This document shows, piece after piece, positions 9,450-18,489 of a stretch of 64,000 bases of DNA; position 1 is the stretch's first letter; each line of letters begins with the position of its first letter. Origin of the DNA: Thalassospira sp. MCCC 1A01148 (lineage in GTDB: Bacteria; Pseudomonadota; Alphaproteobacteria; Rhodospirillales; Thalassospiraceae); contig NZ_LPVZ01000019.1 in the NCBI RefSeq assembly GCF_001613795.1, forward strand, positions 248,001 through 312,000, read 5' to 3'. The notes beneath the pieces were generated by a model that had not been told where the DNA came from, did not search any database, and saw only the letters and a program-made list of their open reading frames with translations. A program made the position numbers and the translations under genes.

Positions 9450-10736
9450 ATGACGGCGCTTGCCAGTATCGAAAGCCAGGATATCGCAGCATTGATGCGC
9501 GATATGGGAATCAAAGCCCGCAAAGCAGCACTCGAACTCGCACAGGTCCCGGCCGAACCAAAAGAAGCCGCTCTCAAGGCCGCGGCTGCCAAGCTGCGTG
9601 AAAATTCCGATGCTATCCTGAGCGCCAACGCCAAGGACATGGAAGCCGGTCGTGCCAAGGGCCTGACTGCAGCCTTGCTTGATCGTCTGGCACTGGATGC
9701 AGACCGCATCGAAGGGATTGCCAAGGGTGTCGAAGCCGTTGGTGAATTGCCCGACCCCATCGGACGTGAACTGGCGCGCTGGAGCCCGGAGCACAACGGA
9801 CTTGATATCGCACGTGTGTCCGTGCCGCTTGGCGTGATTGGCATCATCTATGAAAGCCGCCCGAATGTGACGGCAGATGCCGGTGCCATGTGCATCAAGT
9901 CGGGCAATGCTGCCATCCTGCGCGGTGGATCGGAAAGCTTCCATTCATCGCGTGCGATTTTTGATTGCATGGTCGCGGGCATCCGTGAAGCGGGCCTGCC
10001 TGAGAATGCCATTCAGATGATCCCGGTGACCGACCGTGCCGCCGTTGGCGAGATGCTGAAACTGTCAGATTACATTGATGTCATTGTCCCGCGCGGTGGC
10101 AAGTCACTGATTTCGCGCATCACCGATGAAAGCCGTATTCCGCTTTTCAAGCACCTTGAAGGGCTCTGCCACACCTATGTCCATGCCAGTGCCGATCCGC
10201 AAAAAGCCGTGGATATTGTCGTCAATGCCAAGATGCGCCGGGTTGGCATCTGTGGTGCGACCGAAACGGTTCTGATCGACAGTTCGGTTGCGGGTCGTCT
10301 ATTGCCCCGCATTGCTGAAGCACTTGTCGCCAAGGGGTGTGAGCTGCGTGGTGATGAAACCGCGCAGGCGATTGACGGGCGCATCAAACCGGCCACCGCC
10401 GATGACTGGGTCACCGAATATCTTGATGCGATTGTCTCGATCAAGGTTGTATCGGGTGTCGAAGAAGCCGTTGATCACATCAACACGTTCGGATCACACC
10501 ATACTGATGCAATCGTTGCCGAAAACGCCACCGCCACGGCCACGTTCCTGAATGGTGTGGATTCCGGGATCGTGATTGTTAATGCATCAACCCAGTTTGC
10601 AGACGGCGGCGAATTTGGCATGGGGGCTGAAATCGGCATTTCGACCGGCAAGCTGCATGCGCGTGGCCCGGTCGGAGTCGAACAGTTGACCAGCTATAAA
10701 TACATTGTCCGTGGTCAGGGTCAGACCCGTCCATGA
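9450..10736 (+). CDS. proA: Glutamate-5-semialdehyde dehydrogenase (gamma-glutamyl phosphate reductase)
   Basis: 428 residues, the usual length. It reduces gamma-glutamyl phosphate with NADPH in proline synthesis. The catalytic cysteine lies in RRVGICGATETVL; other family blocks are GVIGIIYESRPNVT, SGNAAILRGG, VPRGGKSLI and FADGGEFGMGAEIGISTGKLHARGP. I chose ATG 9450, with AGGA close upstream, over the in-frame ATG 9432; the frame is open much further upstream without homology. Its stop overlaps the nadD start in an ATGA. proB is not next to it. Confidence 0.96.
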   Translation: MTALASIESQDIAALMRDMGIKARKAALELAQVPAEPKEAALKAAAAKLRENSDAILSANAKDMEAGRAKGLTAALLDRLALDADRIEGIAKGVEAVGELPDPIGRELARWSPEHNGLDIARVSVPLGVIGIIYESRPNVTADAGAMCIKSGNAAILRGGSESFHSSRAIFDCMVAGIREAGLPENAIQMIPVTDRAAVGEMLKLSDYIDVIVPRGGKSLISRITDESRIPLFKHLEGLCHTYVHASADPQKAVDIVVNAKMRRVGICGATETVLIDSSVAGRLLPRIAEALVAKGCELRGDETAQAIDGRIKPATADDWVTEYLDAIVSIKVVSGVEEAVDHINTFGSHHTDAIVAENATATATFLNGVDSGIVIVNASTQFADGGEFGMGAEIGISTGKLHARGPVGVEQLTSYKYIVRGQGQTRP

Positions 10737-11341
10737 CGTCATCTGCGCCCAGATCACATGCGGCCCCGCCACGGGTCGGCCTGTTGGGCGGGTCGTTCAA
10801 TCCCGCCCACGAAGGTCACCTTCATATATCGCTCGAAGCATTGAAACGCTTGCAGCTTGATGCGGTTTGGTGGCTGGTATCGCCGCAAAATCCGTTGAAA
10901 TCATCGTCGGGTATGGCCGACTTCGCGGATCGGTTTGATTCTGCACTGATGATGGCAAAGCATCCCCGCATTGTTGTTTCTGCAATTGAAAACGAGCTTG
11001 GAACCCGCTATACGGCCGATACTCTTGCAGCCTTGCAACGCCGTTTTACCCGAACAAAGTTCGTTTGGCTGATGGGAGCAGACAACCTGGCCCAGTTCCA
11101 TAAATGGAAATGGTGGGAAAGGTTGATTTTACGTGCTCCCATTGCGGTTCTCGACCGTGAGGGGTATTCTAACAAGGCATTGTCCGGAACCGCCGCGCGC
11201 CGTATGGAACGCTGGCGAATTCCCATGGACAGGGCGGGTTTGCTGGCCGATCTCGATGTTCCGGCCTGGGTGTACCTGCCAATCAAGCGCCATCCGGCTT
11301 CTTCGACCGCAATTCGCGCCGAAGGCAGATGGCAGGTGTAA
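10733..11341 (+). CDS. nadD: Nicotinate-nucleotide adenylyltransferase
   Basis: 202 residues. It joins nicotinate mononucleotide and ATP to make deamido-NAD. The nucleotidyltransferase motif LLGGSFNPAHEGHLHI lies near residues 20-35, and GADNLAQFHKWKWWE is the conserved second block; the C-terminus has SSTAIRAEGRW, matching the ISSTxIR motif. The ATG overlaps the proA stop by 4 bp, so translation is probably coupled. With nadB at 1.2 kb, two NAD-pathway genes lie in the window. Confidence 0.96.
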   Translation: MTSSAPRSHAAPPRVGLLGGSFNPAHEGHLHISLEALKRLQLDAVWWLVSPQNPLKSSSGMADFADRFDSALMMAKHPRIVVSAIENELGTRYTADTLAALQRRFTRTKFVWLMGADNLAQFHKWKWWERLILRAPIAVLDREGYSNKALSGTAARRMERWRIPMDRAGLLADLDVPAWVYLPIKRHPASSTAIRAEGRWQV

Positions 11342-11396
11342 GCATCGCAGCGATGTTATTTGTCGGCAAAAGCCGACCATCGCGCGGAAAATTAAG

Positions 11397-11786
11397 GTGG
11401 CGACCATAGGTACCGCAAAACAGACTCTTAACCCGGGCGAAATGCTTTCGCTCATCAAGAGTACGCTTGAAGATGACAAGGCGGAAGACCTTGTCACCAT
11501 TGATCTGACCGATAAAACCTCTCTTGCCGATCACATGGTTATCGCAACCGGCTCTTCATCGCGCCGGGTCGCAGCCATGGCCGAACACATTGTCGAGGCC
11601 ATCAAGGATGCTGGTCAGGGCCGTGCTTTGGCCGAAGGCAAGGAACAGGGCGACTGGGTTCTGGTGGATACGGGCGACGTCATCGTTCACCTGTTCCGTC
11701 CGGAAGTTCGTGCCTTTTACAACATCGAAGAGATGTGGGGCGTTGAAAACCCGGCTCTGAAACAGCAGGCAGCGCGGCTGTACTAA
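11397..11786 (+). CDS. rsfS: Ribosomal silencing factor RsfS
   Basis: 129 residues from GTG 11397, with GGAAA about 9 bases before it; ATG 11442 is an alternative that would remove the first 15 residues. RsfS binds ribosomal protein L14 and blocks subunit joining when nutrients are short. The family core is visible: LADHMVIATGSSSRRV, GDWVLVDTGDVIVHLF and RAFYNIEEMWG. It follows nadD and precedes rlmH, an order found in many proteobacteria. The frame continues upstream inside nadD without homology. Confidence 0.93.
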   Translation: MATIGTAKQTLNPGEMLSLIKSTLEDDKAEDLVTIDLTDKTSLADHMVIATGSSSRRVAAMAEHIVEAIKDAGQGRALAEGKEQGDWVLVDTGDVIVHLFRPEVRAFYNIEEMWGVENPALKQQAARLY

Positions 11787-11867
11787 CAGCCCGCGCTGTT
11801 TGGCGCTTCCCCGGGTCCCCCGAACGGACGCCGAACAGATATCTGCGTAACGGTCTGGATCGAAGAC

Positions 11868-12326
11868 ATGCAAATTACCCTTGCAGTTGTGGGACGGATG
11901 AAATCCGGCCCCGAGAAAGATCTGTTTGACCATTACGCAGGCCGACTGCGCTGGCCTTTTGCGCTTCGCGAAGTTGAAGAAAAAAAGAAACTCCCGCCCA
12001 ATCAGCTCAAAGACCGCGAAGCGGATCTCCTGCTTGGCGTCATTCCGGAAAACGCGTTTCTGATCGCGCTTGATGAGCGCGGCAAGGAATACGGCTCGAT
12101 CGAGTTTTCGCAAAAGCTTGAAGGCTGGATGGATCAATATTCCGGCAATATCGCCTTTGCCATTGGCGGGGCGGACGGGCATGGCACAGCTTTAAAAGCA
12201 CGTGCTAACACACTTTGGTCTCTGGGCAAGGCGACCTGGCCACATATGCTGGTGCGTGCCTTGATCGCCGAACAGCTATTTCGCGCCCACGCGATCCAAA
12301 CAAATCATCCCTATCACCGCGAGTAA
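11868..12326 (+). CDS. rlmH: 23S rRNA (pseudouridine-1915-N3)-methyltransferase
   Basis: 152 residues, a SPOUT methyltransferase that acts on pseudouridine 1915 in helix 69 of 23S rRNA. The SAM-binding knot is seen as FLIALDERGKEYGS, FAIGGADGHG and the C-terminal TWPHMLVRALIAEQLFRAHAIQTNHPYHRE, the last being a strong family hallmark. ATG 11868 gives the standard length. The 213 bp after the stop lead into the chemoreceptor block, not into gpmI/envC as often seen in relatives. Confidence 0.96.
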   Translation: MQITLAVVGRMKSGPEKDLFDHYAGRLRWPFALREVEEKKKLPPNQLKDREADLLLGVIPENAFLIALDERGKEYGSIEFSQKLEGWMDQYSGNIAFAIGGADGHGTALKARANTLWSLGKATWPHMLVRALIAEQLFRAHAIQTNHPYHRE

Positions 12327-12435
12327 TACCGCAGTGCGGTATATGGTAGTGACCCTGCCCCACCTTCCGTCCAATATCCCTATACAATTGATCAAGTAAA
12401 GCCCGAGAAAATAAGTATATTTTCTCGCTTCTAGC

Positions 12436-12474
12436 GCATGCTGCCTTGCAACATGCCAAAAGCACCGCTAACAT
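12436..12474 (+). promoter_or_regulatory. Palindrome over a candidate promoter of the first chemoreceptor
   Basis: An inverted repeat GCATGCTGC (12436-12444), spacer CTT, GCAACATGC (12448-12456) has one mismatch between arms. It covers a possible -35 TTGCAA (12446-12451), followed at 17 bp by a -10-like TAACAT (12469-12474). The same layout lies before the second chemoreceptor gene at 14414-14450. Reading this as an operator-controlled promoter is inference. Confidence 0.5.
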
Positions 12475-12539
12475 TCCCTACAAGAAACAAATATTCCCAA
12501 AATCAAAAAAGACTCTTGGGCAATCGTAAGGCTATGAAC

Positions 12540-14303
12540 ATGGAACAAACCATTTTGGCCGCGCAGAATGGCAAGACTGCGCACAAAGTCGCCCAAACCA
12601 ATGCCAGCATTGAAGATTTGATGCGCGGGATTTCCTCTGCACTTGATTACATCCAGCATCTTCTGGAATTTGCCGACACGGCGGGGGAAACTCAGGACAG
12701 CCTTATGCGCGAAATTGATGTGCGATCAGGCAATCTGCGCGCCGGGCTTGATGATACACGGCTTGAAATTGAAAACAGCACATCTGTTGCCCAGGAGGTT
12801 CAGGAATCCACGCGCGCCACGGTCTCTGAAAAAACCGAGGCCATCCGCACCGATCTGGAACGCATCAGCGCCGAACTTGAAACCAAGGCGGAGGGTGCCA
12901 ACAAGGTTCTAAGCGCAATCGAAGATATCGGCAAAGGCATCAAGCTTTTGGCGCTGAATGCTGCGATTGAGGCTGCACGGGCAGGTGATCACGGTAAAGG
13001 CTTTGCTGTTGTTGCCAAGGAAGTCGGCAACCTTGCCCAAAGCACGATGCAACGCACTCACGAGGCGGTTGACCTGATTGATCTTTCCGATGTCACGAAA
13101 GCCCTTCACGGGAATATTGCGAATATCAGCAGCGACCTTGATAGTCTTGGCAATGAAATCGAAGGGTCATTGACCACTCTTCAGGAACGCTTTGCTACCA
13201 TGTCCGAGCGGCTATCCGACATTTCCGAACACAATCAGGTAGTGTTTGAGCTGCTTGCAGGTAGCAAGGATGCCTCTGCGCGGACACGTGGCAAAGTCAA
13301 ATGGGCGCACGAAGATACCAACGCGCTTGGCTCAAATCTTTCGAATGCGACCACTGCACAGGAAAACCTACGCCGGTTCCTGAAAAGTCATCATCTGCAT
13401 GATGATCCGACATATGACCGCCTGGCCGACATCAAGGCACGCGGGAAAATACGCATTGCCATCGAACCGGCCTTTGTGGGGTTGTCTTTCCGCCTCAAAG
13501 CCAACGATCCGCTGCGCGGTCTGGATGCCGATTATGCAAGGGCCTTGGCCAAATGGCTGGGTGTTGAGTGCGAGTTTGTCGAACATCCCTGGGATCTTTT
13601 GACCGAACTTCTTTTCGTCGGACCAAAACCCGGTGCGCCGTGCGCCGATTTGGTCTGGAGCGCGCTGCCCCCCAGTGACTTCTATAAAGGGGTCGCATAT
13701 TCCGATACCTACACGTATCTCAACTTTGCGCTTTGTCGCCGGGCCGGCAACACCGAGATCAACCGTCTTTCTGACCTGAATGGCAAGGTATTGGGCATCA
13801 TCAATGATCCCGTTGCATTTCAGGTTCTTGAAGAACAGGGACTGCGCTGGGCGGATAATGAAAGCAAACCAGGGGGCATTGCCAAGCTTTCCAATTTGAT
13901 CGCCTATAGCGACCAGACCCGCCTGCATGATGCGTTGGCCGATGGGGCGGTTGATGCCTTTGCGGTTGATCAGCCGATCTTCCACTGGGCGGCAAACAAC
14001 CCGGAAAGCCCATGGCATGGGCGGATTGAAGTCCTGCCGGGCAACATCCTGCCGCTGCCATATTACTATACCGCGGCCGTCGCTGCCGAACCCGCATCAT
14101 GGACCCTTTTGTCAGCGGCCAACCAATTCATTGCCGAATTCCGCAACACGTCCGAACGCGCCGCAATCGAAAAGCTTTGGCAAGGTAAAGCGTTGCAACA
14201 TCATCTTACCTACAAGGACGAGGCCGGAAACCTGATCGGTGAGAATGAACTGGCCACCCTGTATCACGCACATTGCCGCAAGTTCGGCATTGCCGAAAGT
14301 TAG
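12540..14303 (+). CDS. Soluble chemoreceptor: MCP signalling domain fused to C-terminal solute-binding domain (paralogue 1)
   Basis: 587 residues. The first 285 or so form an MCP-type helical hairpin whose tip is at about 128-173 ([35 protein letters not shown]), the CheA/CheW contact region. Residues about 293-575 match a type 3 periplasmic solute-binding fold ([51 protein letters not shown]). There is no signal peptide and no membrane segment, so both domains should be cytoplasmic. Usual MCPs have sensor first and signalling domain last; here the sensor hangs on the end of the returning helix. Start ATG 12540 has AAGG 8 bases upstream and aligns with the paralogue; ATG 12534 is in frame. 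Confidence 0.88.
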   Translation: MEQTILAAQNGKTAHKVAQTNASIEDLMRGISSALDYIQHLLEFADTAGETQDSLMREIDVRSGNLRAGLDDTRLEIENSTSVAQEVQESTRATVSEKTEAIRTDLERISAELETKAEGANKVLSAIEDIGKGIKLLALNAAIEAARAGDHGKGFAVVAKEVGNLAQSTMQRTHEAVDLIDLSDVTKALHGNIANISSDLDSLGNEIEGSLTTLQERFATMSERLSDISEHNQVVFELLAGSKDASARTRGKVKWAHEDTNALGSNLSNATTAQENLRRFLKSHHLHDDPTYDRLADIKARGKIRIAIEPAFVGLSFRLKANDPLRGLDADYARALAKWLGVECEFVEHPWDLLTELLFVGPKPGAPCADLVWSALPPSDFYKGVAYSDTYTYLNFALCRRAGNTEINRLSDLNGKVLGIINDPVAFQVLEEQGLRWADNESKPGGIAKLSNLIAYSDQTRLHDALADGAVDAFAVDQPIFHWAANNPESPWHGRIEVLPGNILPLPYYYTAAVAAEPASWTLLSAANQFIAEFRNTSERAAIEKLWQGKALQHHLTYKDEAGNLIGENELATLYHAHCRKFGIAES

Positions 14304-14413
14304 ATTTTGCAACGCAATATCAAATACCGTTGTGCGAAGAAGCATCGTCCAGCGGCATTTGAAAAGCATTGCAACTTCAACGCGTCACAGGACCTATTAT
14401 CAACTTTCACAAC

Positions 14414-14450
14414 ATGTTGCCTTGCAACATTTTTCACCCGAGGATAGGGT
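14414..14450 (+). promoter_or_regulatory. Palindrome over a candidate promoter of the second chemoreceptor
   Basis: A perfect inverted repeat ATGTTGC (14414-14420), spacer CTT, GCAACAT (14424-14430). It overlaps a possible -35 TTGCAA (14422-14427), with a -10-like TAGGGT (14445-14450) at 17 bp. The arrangement mirrors that before the first receptor, so the two genes probably have separate but co-regulated promoters (inference). Confidence 0.5.
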
Positions 14451-14506
14451 TTCCTTAGAAGAAATAAAAATTCACAAAATTCAGTGGCAGTGGTGAGGCT
14501 TTGAAA

Positions 14507-16306
14507 ATGGAAGAAACCATCATGGCACCGCGTGCGGACTTGAGCGATCAGGACGCACTGCAACAATCAGCAGACATGCAATCTGTTTACAGCGACCCGC
14601 AAGCTGAACAACTTGACGCGCTGATGCGCGGTATTTCCACTGCCCTTGACTATATCGAACATTTGCTGGAATTCGCCAATACCGCTGGTGAAACCCAGGA
14701 CAGCCTGATGCGCGAAATTGATGTTCGCTCTAACAATCTGCGTACCGGGCTTGAACAAACCAGTCGCGAGATTGAGGAAAGCACTGCAACAGCCAATGAT
14801 GTGCAGGAATCCACGCGCGAAATCGTCTCGACCAAGACCCATGCGATCCGCACTGATCTTGAAAAAATCAGTCAGGACCTTGAATCCAAAGCCGAAGGCG
14901 CAACCAAGGTCCTGAGCGCGATTGAAGATATCGGCAAAGGCATCAAGCTTTTGGCTCTGAATGCCACCATCGAAGCAGCCCGCGCGGGCGAGCACGGACG
15001 CGGTTTTGCCGTTGTTGCCAAGGAAGTCGGCAATCTGGCTCAAAGCACAATGCAACGCACCAACGAGGCGGTTGACTTGATTGACCTGTCCGACGTCACG
15101 CAGTCCCTGCGCGATAGCATGGTCAGTATTGGACGCGATCTTGACAGTCTCGGGGGTGAAATCGAACAGGCACTTAGCGATCTGAAAAACCGTTTCCACG
15201 AGATGTCGGGTCGGTTGGAGCATATCAGTGGCCATAACCATGTCGTCTTCGAACTGCTGGATGCCAGCAAGGAATCATCTGCGCGTGCACGGGGCAAGGT
15301 CACCTGGGCCGCAGGTGAAATCGGCAAGCTATCAAACTGCACCGAAGACTCCATCTCGGCCAAAGGACGGCTTTCGCAATTTCTTGCAGCCAATCACATC
15401 CATGAAGACCCTGCTTATGACCGGCTTACCGACATCAAGGCACGTGGCAAAATACGCATTGCGATCGACCCGGCACTGGTCGGTGCATCCTTCCGCCCGC
15501 AAAAGGGCGGCCCGCTGCATGGCATTGATATCGACTATGCCGAAGCCTTTGCCAAATCCATCGGCGTAAAATGCGAGTTCATTGAACATCCGTGGGATCT
15601 TTTGACCGAGCTTCTGTTTGTTGGCAAAAAGGCGGGACAACCGCCCGCCGATGTTGTCTGGTGTGCGCTGCCGCCAAGTGATTTTTACAAGGGTGTCGCG
15701 TTTTCAGATACTTACACGTACCTTAACTTTTCGCTGATCCGCCGCCCGGATAACACATCAATCAACACGATTGCCGATCTTGAGGGCAAGGTTCTGGGGA
15801 CGGTTAACGACCCGGCCGCCCTTGCCGTGCTTGAGGATGTCGGTCTTCGCTGGGCGGACAATGAAAACAAGCCCGGCGGCATTGCCAAGCTTTCGAACAT
15901 GATCGCCTATGGCGATATCTCGCGCGTCCATGATGCCGTTGCCGACGGGGCAATTGATGCCTTTGCCGGAGATCATCCGGTGTTTTACTGGGCTTCGAAA
16001 AACCCGCAAAGCCCATGGCATGGCCGACTGGAGGTCCTGCCCAAACCGATCCTGTCGCACCCGTTCTTTTATGCGGCGGCAGTTGCTGCCGACCCTGCAT
16101 CCTATCCACTGCTGTGTGCGATCAATAACTTCATTGCTGATTTCCGCAATACGCCAAAACGCACCGAAATAGAGAAGCTTTGGCAGGGTCAAAAGATTGA
16201 ACATCACCTGACCTACAAGGACGAAGCCGGCAATCTGATCGGGGCCGATGAACTGGCCAGCAGCTACCACGCCCACTGCCGCAAATACGGGCTCAATCCC
16301 GATTGA
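14507..16306 (+). CDS. Soluble chemoreceptor: MCP signalling domain fused to C-terminal solute-binding domain (paralogue 2)
   Basis: 599 residues, closely similar to the preceding gene along its whole length, so the pair arose by tandem duplication. The hairpin tip reads [20 protein letters not shown] and [19 protein letters not shown]. The C-terminal part repeats the solute-binding fold ([56 protein letters not shown]). There is no export signal, membrane helix or CheR-tethering tail. Start ATG 14507 has GAGG 8 bases before it; a TTG at 14501 is also in frame. Differences are concentrated in the N-terminal 25 residues and parts of the binding domain, which suggests different ligands. Confidence 0.88.
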   Translation: MEETIMAPRADLSDQDALQQSADMQSVYSDPQAEQLDALMRGISTALDYIEHLLEFANTAGETQDSLMREIDVRSNNLRTGLEQTSREIEESTATANDVQESTREIVSTKTHAIRTDLEKISQDLESKAEGATKVLSAIEDIGKGIKLLALNATIEAARAGEHGRGFAVVAKEVGNLAQSTMQRTNEAVDLIDLSDVTQSLRDSMVSIGRDLDSLGGEIEQALSDLKNRFHEMSGRLEHISGHNHVVFELLDASKESSARARGKVTWAAGEIGKLSNCTEDSISAKGRLSQFLAANHIHEDPAYDRLTDIKARGKIRIAIDPALVGASFRPQKGGPLHGIDIDYAEAFAKSIGVKCEFIEHPWDLLTELLFVGKKAGQPPADVVWCALPPSDFYKGVAFSDTYTYLNFSLIRRPDNTSINTIADLEGKVLGTVNDPAALAVLEDVGLRWADNENKPGGIAKLSNMIAYGDISRVHDAVADGAIDAFAGDHPVFYWASKNPQSPWHGRLEVLPKPILSHPFFYAAAVAADPASYPLLCAINNFIADFRNTPKRTEIEKLWQGQKIEHHLTYKDEAGNLIGADELASSYHAHCRKYGLNPD

Positions 16307-16328
16307 CAGATTGCGTAAAACGGCTGGC

Positions 16329-16356
16329 GCGATGAGAGTCCGGGCACTATCATCGC
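16329..16356. repeat. Inverted repeat just before the DeoR-type regulator
   Basis: GCGATGA (16329-16335) and TCATCGC (16350-16356) form a perfect 7-bp inverted repeat with a 14-bp spacer, ending 3 bases before the regulator ATG. The position would suit an autoregulatory operator, but a 7-bp match may be chance. Confidence 0.3.
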
Positions 16357-16359
16357 ATC

Positions 16360-17133
16360 ATGGCAGCAAACAAGAAAACCCTTCGACAACAACGCATTCT
16401 TGGCGAACTCGACCTTGAACCGTCATTGCGGATCGCCGATCTGGCCGAACGCCTGAATGTCTCGAATGAGACCATCCGGCGCGACTTTGACGAACTGACG
16501 TCGCAAGGATTGATCAACCGTACCTATGGCGGTGCGGTTCGCCGTCAGGCGAGCGAGCCGGGGCTGAACGAACGCCATCAACTTCACATTGCCGAACGCG
16601 AAAGCATCGCCAAACAATCCGTGCCGGTTCTGGCCGGGGCACGCCATATCATGATCGGGTCTGGTGCCACGACGGTTCATGTTGCCAAACGATTGGCTGT
16701 CACCATGACCGATCTGACCGTGATCACCCATTCTTTCGGTGTGGCGACGGTTCTTGCCATCAATCCGACGATCCGGGTCATCATGGCGCCCGGGCTTTAT
16801 CACGCACAGGAGGGTGCGATGCATGGCGCGCAGACCGTGCGGTTTCTTGAAAACTATCGGGTGGAATGGGCCATTCTGGGTGCCAGCGGCCTTGATGGTG
16901 ACGGGGCAAGCGATGCGCTGATCGAGGCGGCTGACGTTTATTCCGTCATGATGGAACGCGCCACCCGCAGCATGATCGTTGCCGATCATACCAAGTTCAA
17001 TCAGGCCTTCCCGGCGCGCTATTGCGACTGGACGTCGGTCGATGTTCTTGTCACGGATGAACACCCCATGGGGGTGCTTGATGAAACCATCCGGGGAGGC
17101 GGTTGTATGATCAAGGCTGCGACGAAAACCTGA
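16360..17133 (+). CDS. DeoR/GlpR family transcriptional regulator
   Basis: 257 residues. The N-terminal winged helix-turn-helix (RILGELDLEPSLRIADLAERLNVSNETIRRDFDEL, then GGAVR) is diagnostic. The C-terminal sensor domain has the usual GSGATTVHVAKRL phosphate-sugar-binding turn, ILGASGLDGDGASD, and the closing MIVADHTKFNQ and DVLVTDE. Such regulators usually bind phosphorylated sugars or small phosphates. It follows the receptor pair on the same strand (53 bp gap) and converges on the aminotransferase-like gene. A phosphorylated intermediate of the kinase/phospho-lyase pair would be a fitting effector (inference). Confidence 0.9.
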   Translation: MAANKKTLRQQRILGELDLEPSLRIADLAERLNVSNETIRRDFDELTSQGLINRTYGGAVRRQASEPGLNERHQLHIAERESIAKQSVPVLAGARHIMIGSGATTVHVAKRLAVTMTDLTVITHSFGVATVLAINPTIRVIMAPGLYHAQEGAMHGAQTVRFLENYRVEWAILGASGLDGDGASDALIEAADVYSVMMERATRSMIVADHTKFNQAFPARYCDWTSVDVLVTDEHPMGVLDETIRGGGCMIKAATKT

Positions 17134-17154
17134 CCTCTCAGCCCAAACCACCCC

Positions 17155-18489
17155 CTAGCGACAGGACCGCAGGGACTTTGCCAGTGCATCAATAAAGAAA
17201 TCGACCTCGGACGACTTCAGGCAAAGTGGCGGACGTATTTTCAATGTCTGACCGTGTTTCCCGGCCGCACCGATAAGAACGCGATGTTCGCGCATGGCAT
17301 TGATCACATCACTGACCAGTTGCCCGCTGGGTTTGGCCGGATCGCCGTCCGGGGACAGATCAACACCGATAAACAAGCCCGCACCACGTACATCACTGAT
17401 GCGTCCATCAATATCGGCCAGATGCAGCAATCCTTCACGCAATGAGTTGCCAGAAAGTGCAGCATTTCCCTGAAGGTTCTCATCACGGATAACATTTAAC
17501 ACTGCCAATCCCGTCGCCGATGCCACGGGGCTTGCGGCAAAGGTGTTGAAATAACCAACGTCTTCGCAAAACGCATTCAAAAGTTCCGGGCGCACCGCAA
17601 TGCCTGCCATGGGGAAACCATTGCCCATCGGTTTACCCATGCTGACGATGTCGGGTTCGACGTCATGACGATCAAATCCCCAGAACGCATCCCCGGTTCG
17701 CGCAAAACCCGGTTGAACTTCATCGGCAATAAACAGCCCCCCCGCCCGATGAGCGACCGCCACCGCAAGTCTCAGGAAACCGCGCGGATTGGAAAACACA
17801 CCGTCGCTTGAAAAAATGCTGTCCACGATCAAGGCAGCTACCCCATGCCCACGATCCTCTAGAACAAGTGCGGCCTTGTGAACTTCATCGGCGAAACCGG
17901 CGGCTATGTTGTCGCCATAGGTCAATTTGCTCGGTGCGGGAACGGCAACAACATGATCGGGCAGGTTGCCGCGCTTCAATGCTGATGGGGAAATGTCGGT
18001 CACTGCCGTCGTGTTCCCGTGATAGGCAGACTCGGTCACGATAACGCCGCGCGCCCCCGTAGCGCGTCCGGCAATACGCAATGCAAGATCGTTGGCCTCA
18101 CTGCCGCTGCAGGTCAGAACAACATTTTCAAGATAGTCCGGGAACGTCGCCTTCAGGCGGTCGAGATATTCCTCTGTCGTCTGATGCAGATACCGACTGT
18201 TGATATTGAGCTTGGCCGCCTGTTCGGCCATGGCAGCAACAACACGCGGATGGCAATGACCGACCGATGGGACGTTGTTATAGAAATCAAGATAACTGGT
18301 GCCGTCCGCCGCCGTCATCCAGCAGCCTGCCCCCGACACCATTTCAATCGGATCACGGTAAAACAAGACCGATGCTGCACCAAAGTTCCGGGTGCGCCGT
18401 GACAGCAAGTCATCTCCAGCCTTGAGCTGATCGGGTGACGTTTTGCCATCATAGGCGTTCATATCAAGGATGGGGCGCACAGGCTTCAT
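17155..18489 (-). CDS. Class III PLP enzyme, probable amine-phosphate phospho-lyase (AGXT2L-like)
   Basis: 444 residues of the class III aminotransferase fold. The PLP lysine lies in SMGKPMGNGFPMAG and the cofactor-aspartate in FIADEVQPGFARTG. YNNVPSVGHCHPRVV, LNINSRYLHQ and LKIRPPLCL match the AGXT2-like group, whose characterised members are ethanolamine-phosphate and 5-phosphohydroxylysine phospho-lyases, not true transaminases. The APH-type kinase gene directly upstream overlaps by 4 bp, which strongly suggests the kinase makes the phosphorylated substrate that this enzyme cleaves. The actual amine is unknown; an ordinary omega-transaminase role remains possible. Confidence 0.82.
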   Translation of the reverse strand: MKPVRPILDMNAYDGKTSPDQLKAGDDLLSRRTRNFGAASVLFYRDPIEMVSGAGCWMTAADGTSYLDFYNNVPSVGHCHPRVVAAMAEQAAKLNINSRYLHQTTEEYLDRLKATFPDYLENVVLTCSGSEANDLALRIAGRATGARGVIVTESAYHGNTTAVTDISPSALKRGNLPDHVVAVPAPSKLTYGDNIAAGFADEVHKAALVLEDRGHGVAALIVDSIFSSDGVFSNPRGFLRLAVAVAHRAGGLFIADEVQPGFARTGDAFWGFDRHDVEPDIVSMGKPMGNGFPMAGIAVRPELLNAFCEDVGYFNTFAASPVASATGLAVLNVIRDENLQGNAALSGNSLREGLLHLADIDGRISDVRGAGLFIGVDLSPDGDPAKPSGQLVSDVINAMREHRVLIGAAGKHGQTLKIRPPLCLKSSEVDFFIDALAKSLRSCR

